A stretch of DNA of 7,475 bases from Bacteroidota bacterium (GTDB lineage Bacteria > Bacteroidota > Bacteroidia > B-17B0 > Aurantibacillaceae): assembly GCA_947449125.1 (NCBI GenBank), contig CANFQR010000059.1, positions 1 to 7,475 on the forward strand. The letters are read 5' to 3'. How positions within the stretch are numbered: position 1 is the stretch's first letter; every line of letters starts with the position of its first letter. The notes under the pieces were generated by a model. That model was given only the letters and a program-made list of their open reading frames with translations, was not told the origin of the DNA and ran no database searches. The position numbers were made by a program, and so were the translations under genes. Shown in pieces: positions 1-5,078 of this stretch.

Positions 1-1013
1 CTTTGATCTTCTGGCTTAACTTCATTTTCCTCTTCCTCATCTTCTCCTTTTTTTTGTCCGGGCACGTTGCCTGCTTTTATATTTTCATTCTCTAATGGCT
101 CTTGATTTTCTATAGAATCGCTATATTCTTTTTTATTTCCCTCCAGCTCGTCTTTATATTTTCTAAGTCCTCTGAATATAGCTTTTGCGATATAATCTTG
201 ACCTTTCTCGCTTCCTAAAAAAGATTCTTCAAGAGGGTTTGTTAAATAGCCAATTTCTGTAAGAATGCTAGGCATTGCTGTTCTCCACAGAACCCAGATA
301 CTTTGTCTGTGAACACCTTTGTCAATACGCCCGGCTTTTTTTGCGTACTCGTCTTGAATTTTCATGGCTAGACTGGCGCTTTGAATAACGTATGCGCTTG
401 TGTAATTGCTCATAATAATATAACTTTCTTCACTTTCGGGGTCAAATCCGTCATATTTTTTTTCATAATCGTCTTCTAAAAAAATGGCTGAGTTTTCTCT
501 TGTAGCCACTTTCATTTTTCCCTCTTCGTTTTTTAAACCCATAACATAAGTTTCTGTTCCAAAGGGAATAGGATTAGGTTTTTCTACAGCAATTAGTTTT
601 CCCTTTTTGTTTTTGTACATTTTGGGTTTTTTCTTCCCGGTTTTTGCGTCTTTTATCATGACTACTTTTCCGGCGGCGTTGCAGTGTATAGAAATAAACA
701 AATCTGCTTTAGCTTTATTTGCTATTTGTGCGCGATCTTCCAGTTCTACAAACACATCTGTTGTTCGCGTATAAATTACTTTAATATCTTTAAAATTTTC
801 TTCAATAAGCCTACCAAGTTTTAAGGCAACAGCTAGAGAAATATCTTTTTCTTTTTTACTGACCCCGCTACAGCCAGGGTCTTTCCCTCCATGACCCGGG
901 TCTATTACGATTGTTTTTATTGAACCCGTTTTCCCTTTCCTAAGCGTTTTAAAAGCGCTTAATAACGCAATACAAAAAATAAAAAACAGGAAATATTTAA
1001 AAATTTTAACCAT
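1..1013 (-). CDS. N-acetylmuramoyl-L-alanine amidase (Amidase_3 family), C-terminus cut by window edge
   Basis: Zinc amidase that cleaves the bond between N-acetylmuramic acid and L-alanine in peptidoglycan, acting outside the inner membrane. I translated 337 codons from the ATG at 1013-1011 to the window edge. Residues 4-20 form a hydrophobic signal or anchor segment (KIFKYFLFFIFCIALLSAF). The Amidase_3 fold follows: DPGHGG with zinc ligand H41, KKEKDISL with E55, FISIHCNA with H110, and SILTEIGYLTNP with E253 as the expected catalytic glutamate. Between H110 and GTETYVMGL (152-160) lies a lysine-rich insert of about 35 residues. GTETYV, KVATRENSAI and EDDYEKKYDGFDP are typical of Bacteroidota homologues. 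After about residue 290 the chain becomes a charged, low-complexity tail with an acidic run near 324-331, probably a linker; any further domain lies outside the window. The gene diverges from lptD. Family assignment is firm; the amiA/B/C-type symbol is left open. Confidence 0.93.
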   Translation of the reverse strand, partial: MVKIFKYFLFFIFCIALLSAFKTLRKGKTGSIKTIVIDPGHGGKDPGCSGVSKKEKDISLAVALKLGRLIEENFKDIKVIYTRTTDVFVELEDRAQIANKAKADLFISIHCNAAGKVVMIKDAKTGKKKPKMYKNKKGKLIAVEKPNPIPFGTETYVMGLKNEEGKMKVATRENSAIFLEDDYEKKYDGFDPESEESYIIMSNYTSAYVIQSASLAMKIQDEYAKKAGRIDKGVHRQSIWVLWRTAMPSILTEIGYLTNPLEESFLGSEKGQDYIAKAIFRGLRKYKDELEGNKKEYSDSIENQEPLENENIKAGNVPGQKKGEDEEEENEVKPEDQ

Positions 1014-1052
1014 CTCAAATAATAAATTTTTACTAGGTTTCGTAAACTATTG

Positions 1053-1060
1053 TAGCTTTG
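1053..1060 (+). promoter_or_regulatory. Candidate -7 box of the lptD promoter (TAGCTTTG)
   Basis: TAGCTTTG matches the Bacteroidota -7 consensus TAnnTTTG exactly. It lies 38 bases upstream of the lptD TTG start, giving an inferred transcription start near 1065-1067 and a leader of about 32 nt. No clear TTG -33 element is present at the usual distance; only a T-run at 1027-1031 lies nearby. The box overlaps the first of three inverted repeats. Confidence 0.5.
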
Positions 1061-1090
1061 TAAGCTATCATTGATAGAATAAATTTATTC
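1053..1090. repeat. Three abutting inverted repeats in the amidase-lptD intergenic region
   Basis: Three perfect short inverted repeats run end to end. TAGCTT-tgt-AAGCTA covers 1053-1067, CTATCA-t-TGATAG covers 1065-1077, and the 14-base perfect palindrome GAATAAATTTATTC covers 1077-1090. They span the predicted -7 box, the inferred transcription start and the leader up to 8 bases before the lptD start codon. Inference: they could be operator half-sites for a dimeric regulator, or mutually exclusive hairpins in the lptD leader. AT-rich DNA makes short palindromes fairly common, so a functional role is uncertain. Confidence 0.45.
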
Positions 1091-1098
1091 CATTCGGA

Positions 1099-3636
1099 TT
1101 GATAAAACATCAACATAAAAAACTAGTTTTCTTCTTTGCTTTGTTAATATCTCTTAGTGTTAACAATCTAAAAAGTCAAGTGAAGCAAAACGATACATTA
1201 AACAACAACACTGTTGATACACTTACAACCAAAGAAGATGAGAGAACAGATTTTTTAGAGAGTGCAGTTATTTATAAAGCCTCTGATAGCGCAGTTTTTC
1301 TGAAAACCAATAAACAACTTTTTCTTTATGGCAAGGCGCATGTTGAGTTTGGAACAACAAACCTCGACGCGGAAACAATTGAAATCGATTATATTAAAAA
1401 TAATATAACCGCTTATGGTAAAAAAGATAGTTCAGGCAAAATTATCGGTTCTCCTGTTTTTAAAGATGGCGAGCAGGAGATGAAAGCGGAAAAAATAATG
1501 TATAACATTAAATCTAAACGAGGAAAAATTTTTAATGCGCTTACAACCCAGGGAGAATTGTTGGTTATTGGAAATGAAATAAAAAAAGACAGCAATAATA
1601 TAATTTATATGCGGGGAATGAAGTGTATTCCTTGCAAGGACGAAGATGCAAGAACAATTTTTAAAGCCACAAAAGCAAAAATAATTCCAAATGATAAAAT
1701 TGTTACCGGGCCAATGTATCTTGAAATAGGAGGGGTACCAACGCCTTTGGGTTTGCCGTTTGGGTTTTTTCCAAACACAAAAAAACAACACAATGGCGTT
1801 TTGTTGCCTACATTGGGTAATTCTGCAACACAAGGGTTTAATTTGCGAAACGGCGGATACTATTGGGGAATTAACGATAAAACAGACATGATTGTAAGAG
1901 GAGATGTTTATGGAAATGGTAGTTGGGCAATTAATACAACAAACAATTATAATGTTTTATATAAAGCTTTTGGATTTGTCCGTGTTGGTTATAGCCAGTT
2001 TAATATAGGAGATATAGATATTCCCTCAGGATTTAGCAAGCAAAGAGCCTTTGATGTAAGGTGGACCCACACACAAGACAGCAAAAGTAACCCAACCATT
2101 CGATTTAGCGCGAATGTAAATTATGTAAAAAACCAATCATTTAACCGAATTAACGCCTTAAATTCCGGACAGTTTTTACAAAACGCGTTTCAATCAAACA
2201 TTAATTTTACAAAAACATTTAAATTAAGCGCATTAAGTTTAAATGCAACACATAGTCAAAGTTCCTCAGGTTTTAAACCAGTGGAAATAACATTTCCCCA
2301 ATTAACATATAACGTAAACAGGTTTTATCCTTTTAGACGAGAAGGTGCCGTTAAACAAAACGTATTTGATAAAATTGGCATTAATTATTTACTTGAAGCC
2401 AGAAATACAATATCAGGATATGACTCAACTATTTTTAAAGGAAACATGTTAGATTCTCTTAAATACGGCATTAAACACACCTTGCCTATTTCAACTAATT
2501 TTAATGTTTTAAAATATATTACCGTTACACCGGCGTTAAATTTGTCTTCGGTAATGTATACAAAATATACATCTAAAGAGTTTTTAAACGACACCTTAAG
2601 AACAGTTACTAAAAAGGGTTACGTTGGCGGTTACGATGCAAATTTTTCTACCGCAATAAACACCAAAGTTTTTTTTGATTATGTTTTTAATAAGGGTAGG
2701 ATAAAGCAAATAAGACATTTGTTAATCCCTACAATTTCATATTTGTACCGGCCAAATTTTGGAGCAGAACAATTTGGTATTTGGAAAACGGTTCAAACTA
2801 ACACAACCGGCCTAACAAGTTCTTATTCTGTTTTTCAAAACGCTCTATTTGGTGGCCCCGCTCAGGGAGAACAAAACGCGTTGTCAATTAACTTAAATAA
2901 TAATATTGAGGCCAAATTAAAAAAACAAACCGATACGGGTTATGTTTATAATAAGCGTACTTTATTACAGAACCTGAGTATTGGAACAGCGTATAATTTT
3001 GCGGCAGATAGTTTTAACATGAGTTTAATTAATGTAACTGCCAGAACAAAATTGTTTAATCTGTTTGATGTTGTTGCAAGCTCAGCATTAGACCCTTATG
3101 GTTACGATAAAACCGCAAACAAACGGGTAAATAAGTTTAATTACATTTATTCAGGTAACCCGGCTCGATTTACTAATGCAAATTTTGCTGTTAATACATC
3201 CTTTAGCAGTAATATGATAGAAGCATCAAAAAAAACAAGGCAGGCACCAATTATTACAAACGGGGCAGAGCAAGGAACGAACACAAACGACTCAGACGAC
3301 GACGTTTTATCCTGGAATTTAAACATTTACTATAATATAACACTTACAAACAGTAATGACTCAAAGCTTCAGCCAACACAATCTTTAAACTTTAGCGGAG
3401 ACATTAAACCAACCAAGTATTGGAGAATAGGCGTAACCAGCGGATACGATTTCACGAATCAAAAGGCAAGTTATACAAGCTTTAATATTTATCGTGATTT
3501 AAAATGCTGGGAGGCACGAATAGACTGGATTCCTTTTGGGGTAAGAAAAAGTTACAACCTTACAATAAACCTTAAAACCTCCATGTTAAGCGAATTTAAA
3601 ATTCCAAAACGAAGCCCGCCAATTGATAATTTTTAA
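1099..3636 (+). CDS. lptD: LPS-assembly protein LptD (outer-membrane LPS translocon)
   Basis: LptD is the outer-membrane beta-barrel that, with LptE, inserts lipopolysaccharide into the outer leaflet. The 845-residue product has a signal peptide (basic MIKHQHKK, then hydrophobic LVFFFALLISLSV at 9-21, cleavage likely after LKSQ near 27). Residues about 55-210 form the periplasmic OstA/LptA-like beta-jellyroll (LFLYGKAHVEFG, LDAETIEIDY, MKAEKIMYNIKSKRGKI). The Bacteroidota signature follows: a cysteine pair C176/C179 (MKCIPCKDED), then KAKIIPNDKIVTGPMYLEI and the plug-like PLGLPFGFFPN at 216-226. The rest is barrel, rich in alternating Asn/Thr/Tyr strands, ending in RDLKCWEARIDWIPFG with C803. 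Only three cysteines occur. No ATG is available: an in-frame TAG at 1075-1077 limits the options, and TTG at 1099 gives an intact signal peptide, so I accept it. Length fits Bacteroidota LptD. No clear terminator follows. Confidence 0.93.
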   Translation: MIKHQHKKLVFFFALLISLSVNNLKSQVKQNDTLNNNTVDTLTTKEDERTDFLESAVIYKASDSAVFLKTNKQLFLYGKAHVEFGTTNLDAETIEIDYIKNNITAYGKKDSSGKIIGSPVFKDGEQEMKAEKIMYNIKSKRGKIFNALTTQGELLVIGNEIKKDSNNIIYMRGMKCIPCKDEDARTIFKATKAKIIPNDKIVTGPMYLEIGGVPTPLGLPFGFFPNTKKQHNGVLLPTLGNSATQGFNLRNGGYYWGINDKTDMIVRGDVYGNGSWAINTTNNYNVLYKAFGFVRVGYSQFNIGDIDIPSGFSKQRAFDVRWTHTQDSKSNPTIRFSANVNYVKNQSFNRINALNSGQFLQNAFQSNINFTKTFKLSALSLNATHSQSSSGFKPVEITFPQLTYNVNRFYPFRREGAVKQNVFDKIGINYLLEARNTISGYDSTIFKGNMLDSLKYGIKHTLPISTNFNVLKYITVTPALNLSSVMYTKYTSKEFLNDTLRTVTKKGYVGGYDANFSTAINTKVFFDYVFNKGRIKQIRHLLIPTISYLYRPNFGAEQFGIWKTVQTNTTGLTSSYSVFQNALFGGPAQGEQNALSINLNNNIEAKLKKQTDTGYVYNKRTLLQNLSIGTAYNFAADSFNMSLINVTARTKLFNLFDVVASSALDPYGYDKTANKRVNKFNYIYSGNPARFTNANFAVNTSFSSNMIEASKKTRQAPIITNGAEQGTNTNDSDDDVLSWNLNIYYNITLTNSNDSKLQPTQSLNFSGDIKPTKYWRIGVTSGYDFTNQKASYTSFNIYRDLKCWEARIDWIPFGVRKSYNLTINLKTSMLSEFKIPKRSPPIDNF

Positions 3637-3806
3637 TAGCATTTTTAGAAAAGCATAAAAGCGGAAAATAGAAAGCTTTGGTAAAGTCAGTTAAAAAAAT
3701 TAATACTCCATTTAAAAACAAAGTGTTTATTATAATTTAACTTATCAACAAAACAAAGTTTCACGAATCATTTTTATTAACTTAAATATTAATAATTTAC
3801 GATATA

Positions 3807-3814
3807 TATTTTTG
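3807..3814 (+). promoter_or_regulatory. Candidate -7 box for the small membrane-protein gene (TATTTTTG)
   Basis: TATTTTTG fits TAnnTTTG exactly and ends only 4 bases before the ATG at 3819. With the usual short distance from box to transcript start, transcription would begin at or just after the start codon, implying a leaderless mRNA if both calls are right. No TTG -33 element stands out upstream, and the region is so T-rich that a chance match is possible. The rest of the 182-base gap 3637-3818 shows no gene, RNA or convincing terminator. Confidence 0.35.
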
Positions 3815-3818
3815 TTAC

Positions 3819-4115
3819 ATGTTTAGAAAAAAAATTGGCAAACTCCTAAACAACTTGTTTTTGTGTTTTCTTTTCTTACATGCGCTTTTGTATTTGTTAT
3901 ATGTTTCGTTCCAATTAATCTATTTATTTGAAATTGAATTTTCTATTCAAAATGAGTTTATCCAAGAATTTGTAGTGTTTATTATACTTGGAATTGGCGG
4001 CAGTGTTCTTAAAGATTATTTATTGTTGATGACTATTTGTTTTGTGTTTTTTATCATCATATTAATAAAAAATAAAAAAGATCAAAAAAACAGCTTAAAA
4101 CAAAACAGCTTTTAA
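3819..4115 (+). CDS. Small hypothetical membrane protein (98 residues)
   Basis: I do not recognise a family. The N-terminus is basic (MFRKKIGKLLNN), followed by a long hydrophobic segment at about 12-37 (LFLCFLFLHALLYLLYVSF and onward), a polar acidic stretch at 38-50 (EIEFSIQNEFIQE), a hydrophobic stretch at 51-63 broken by GIGG, and a second strong transmembrane segment at about 67-83 (YLLLMTICFVFFIIILI). The C-terminus is a highly basic tail (KNKKDQKNSLKQNSF). Positive charge at both ends predicts both termini in the cytoplasm with two membrane crossings, and 51-63 as an interfacial or re-entrant segment. The ATG is the only sensible start. The gene stands alone 182 bases after lptD and converges on the DUF1653 gene with 6 bases between stop codons. 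It could be a fast-evolving lineage-specific gene; that it is translated is likely but unproven. Confidence 0.6.
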   Translation: MFRKKIGKLLNNLFLCFLFLHALLYLLYVSFQLIYLFEIEFSIQNEFIQEFVVFIILGIGGSVLKDYLLLMTICFVFFIIILIKNKKDQKNSLKQNSF

Positions 4116-4151
4116 TATAGACTACTTAATTTTTGAAAATCGTTTTGTTTT
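4097..4151. terminator. AT-rich inverted repeat between convergent genes, possible weak bidirectional terminator
   Basis: AAAACAAAAC at 4097-4106 is the perfect reverse complement of GTTTTGTTTT at 4142-4151, giving a 10-bp stem with a 35-nt loop spanning both convergent stop codons. Read on the plus strand, the 3' arm continues into a T-rich tract. The stem has only two G-C pairs and the loop is large, so it would be a weak structure. It is the only terminator-like element visible at this junction. Confidence 0.25.
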
Positions 4152-4331
4152 TTTGTTTTCTATGAACACATAATCTGTGAACATTTTTAATGGTCTTACC
4201 CATAAGTTTTCGCCTTCTTTTTGGTAACAAGCTTTATAAACAACCAAATATTCCAATGTTTCGCTGTGTTTCGCAATTCCTATAACTTCGTATACATTGC
4301 CCTTGTAGTGTTTGTAATAGCCTAATTTCAT
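4122..4331 (-). CDS. DUF1653 domain protein (69 residues)
   Basis: A small single-domain protein matching the DUF1653 family, whose biochemical role is not established. The family hallmarks are present in order: YKHYKGNVYEVIGIAKHSET at 6-25, LVVYKACY at 29-36, then LWVRPLKMF at 43-51, and a short basic C-terminal tail (KKTKRFSKIK). The length is normal for the family. The ATG is at 4331-4329, with an A-rich leader (ATAAAACAA) and no Shine-Dalgarno sequence, as usual in Bacteroidota. It lies 9 bases downstream of the DUF4440 gene on the same strand and is very probably co-transcribed with it. The protein has no signal peptide, so it is likely cytoplasmic, unlike its exported partner. Family assignment is strong; function is unknown. 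Confidence 0.88.
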   Translation of the reverse strand: MKLGYYKHYKGNVYEVIGIAKHSETLEYLVVYKACYQKEGENLWVRPLKMFTDYVFIENKKTKRFSKIK

Positions 4332-4340
4332 TTGTTTTAT

Positions 4341-4766
4341 TTAACTAGTATGGTCTGCAACAATTACCCAAAATCCATTAATTTTTTTCCAAAGCAATGT
4401 AAAATAACCTCCGCTTGGTTTTTCTTTTTCAAGTGACCATTGTCCTATGGTGTAAATACTTGTTGGCGAAAGCTGTGTGTTTTCTTTAATTGTAAAAGTT
4501 AAAACACCCATGGCGTTTTTATTCGGGTAATTGCGCTTATAATTCGTTAAAGTTTTTTGCCACCCCAAAGTAATGCCTTTGCTTCCAATAAACAGCAGGC
4601 TGTCACTTTTCCAGTAATAATCCATAAAACCATCAATGTTTCCTGAATTCCAAGCGGTTTCCTGAGCCTTCATGTTGTTTAAAACCAAGTTTAAATCAGT
4701 GTTTAATGTTTGAGATGTGATACTTATCCCACAAAAAAGTAAACAAATAATAATTATGTTTTTCAT
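4341..4766 (-). CDS. Exported SnoaL-like / DUF4440 (NTF2-fold) protein
   Basis: A 141-residue protein of the NTF2-like superfamily, DUF4440 group, a small cone-shaped fold that binds small molecules or acts as an enzyme; the ligand here cannot be told. Residues 1-19 form a signal peptide (MKNIIIICLLFCGISITSQ). C12 is preceded by LLF, which does not fit a lipobox well, so the mature protein is probably periplasmic or secreted rather than lipidated. The family pattern follows: QETAWNSGNIDGFMDYYWKS at 35-54, LLFIGSKGITLGWQKTL at 57-73, NYPNKNAMGVLTF at 79-91, TIGQWSLEKEKPSGGYFTLL at 106-125, and the closing FWVIVADHTS with D138-H139. I chose ATG at 4766 because it starts the signal peptide directly; the upstream in-frame TTG at 4790 would add eight residues before it. 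First gene of a pair with DUF1653; its 5' end faces metH. Confidence 0.85.
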   Translation of the reverse strand: MKNIIIICLLFCGISITSQTLNTDLNLVLNNMKAQETAWNSGNIDGFMDYYWKSDSLLFIGSKGITLGWQKTLTNYKRNYPNKNAMGVLTFTIKENTQLSPTSIYTIGQWSLEKEKPSGGYFTLLWKKINGFWVIVADHTS

Positions 4767-4768
4767 GT

Positions 4769-4799
4769 TTGTAAAAGTATATAAATTCAACTACTTTTG
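4769..4799 (+). promoter_or_regulatory. metH promoter (TTG, 20-base spacer, TACTTTTG)
   Basis: TTG at 4769-4771 and TACTTTTG at 4792-4799 are separated by 20 bases, which fits the Bacteroidota -33/-7 promoter (TTG, about 17-23 bases, TAnnTTTG). Transcription would start near 4804-4806, about 13 bases before the riboswitch P1 helix, which is just where a leader RNA should begin. The -33 element lies only 3 bases from the divergent DUF4440 start codon. This is the best promoter in the window. Confidence 0.7.
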
Positions 4800-4817
4800 T
4801 TTGCCGTTCTTTAAAAC

Positions 4818-4995
4818 ACTTATTAAGAAAAGCCGAGGGAAACGCCCGTAGAAGCTTTACCAACCCTTGAAAAATTTTAAATGAAAAATTTTAAATTTTA
4901 AATGAGAGCCATTTATAATTTATAATTCAACATTTATCATCTCAAAAGAAGGTGGGAATTCGTCTCAGTAGTATAATGTATTGGGAAAAATAAGT
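4818..4995 (+). promoter_or_regulatory. SAM-I-type riboswitch controlling metH
   Basis: Predicted S-adenosylmethionine aptamer in the metH leader. P1 is ACTTATT (4818-4824) with AATAAGT (4989-4995), 7 bp, followed by the J1/2 sequence AAGA. P2 is AAAGC (4829-4833) with GCTTT (4854-4858), enclosing GGG/CCC (4837-4839/4845-4847) and the conserved GAGGGA and GAAGC blocks around the kink-turn. P3 opens with ACC (4863-4865) pairing GGT (4951-4953), then TTGA/TCAA (4867-4870/4942-4945). The strand after P3 reads GGTGGGAATTC, close to the SAM-I consensus GGTGCCAATTC. P4 is TCTCAGT (4963-4969) with ATTGGGA (4980-4986), 7 bp including two G-U pairs. Oddities: P3 is greatly lengthened, and the usual P2-loop to J3/4 pseudoknot is not obvious. 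Position before metH, with promoter upstream and terminator downstream, strongly supports the call. It should be an OFF switch. Confidence 0.8.
4869..4936 (+). repeat. AT-rich repeat-built hairpin enlarging the riboswitch P3 arm
   Basis: The 14-base unit GAAAAATTTTAAAT occurs twice in tandem (4869-4882, 4883-4896), followed by a partial copy, TTTAAAT (4897-4903). The segment is also one long imperfect inverted repeat: 4878-4904 pairs with 4910-4936 without gaps, 22 of 27 positions being Watson-Crick, around a five-base loop AGAGC (4905-4909). Its ends and its tip both carry TAAATG facing CATTTA. It therefore extends P3 as a hairpin rather than breaking the aptamer. Confidence 0.75.
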
Positions 4996-5046
4996 CAGAA
5001 ACCGTTAGTTAAATAATTATTATACAAAAACCTAATCCCTTCTGAC
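4994..5046 (+). promoter_or_regulatory. Candidate antiterminator helix of the metH leader
   Basis: GTCAGAA (4994-5000) is the exact reverse complement of TTCTGAC (5040-5046). The left arm shares its G-T with the 3' strand of riboswitch P1, and the right arm overlaps the 5' arm of the terminator. This helix is therefore incompatible with both P1 and the terminator, which is the arrangement expected for a transcription-attenuation switch: antiterminator without SAM, P1 and terminator with SAM. Confidence 0.6.
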
Positions 5047-5069
5047 AATAAAAACAGAAGGGATTTTTT
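5034..5069 (+). terminator. Rho-independent terminator of the metH riboswitch
   Basis: AATCCCTTCTG (5034-5044) and CAGAAGGGATT (5055-5065) form a perfect 11-bp stem with a 10-base A-rich loop, followed by an uninterrupted T-run (5064-5069). It lies 9 bases before the metH ATG and after the SAM aptamer, so it serves as the expression platform rather than ending an upstream gene; the upstream gene points away. Confidence 0.9.
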
Positions 5070-5078
5070 ATTGAATAT

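Noticed and set aside
1413..1833. Overlapping minus-strand open frames of 60-133 codons inside lptD
   Set aside because: They lie fully antisense to a strongly supported lptD, resemble no family, and have composition expected of a shadow frame (many Phe, Cys, Ile).
2385..2594. Minus-strand open frame of 69 codons inside lptD
   Set aside because: Antisense to the LptD barrel, with no promoter, start context or recognisable motif.
3637..3818. Terminator or small RNA after lptD
   Set aside because: Only the short palindrome AAAGCTTT and two copies of AACAAAGT are visible; no G-C-containing hairpin with a T-run was found.
4767..4790. Upstream TTG start for the DUF4440 gene
   Set aside because: It would place eight residues ahead of a complete signal peptide and reach into the metH promoter; ATG 4766 is the better start.
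4881..4925. Two tiny open frames in the metH leader (MKNFKF and MRAIYNL)
   Set aside because: They fall in the repeat hairpin of P3, are only six and seven codons long, carry no regulatory codon run such as methionines, and the riboswitch explains the leader.
4818..5069. Cobalamin riboswitch or SAM-II as alternatives for the metH leader
   Set aside because: No B12-box-like sequence is visible, and the multi-helix layout with GAGGGA, GAAGC, AACC and GGTG..AATTC fits SAM-I rather than the short SAM-II pseudoknot.
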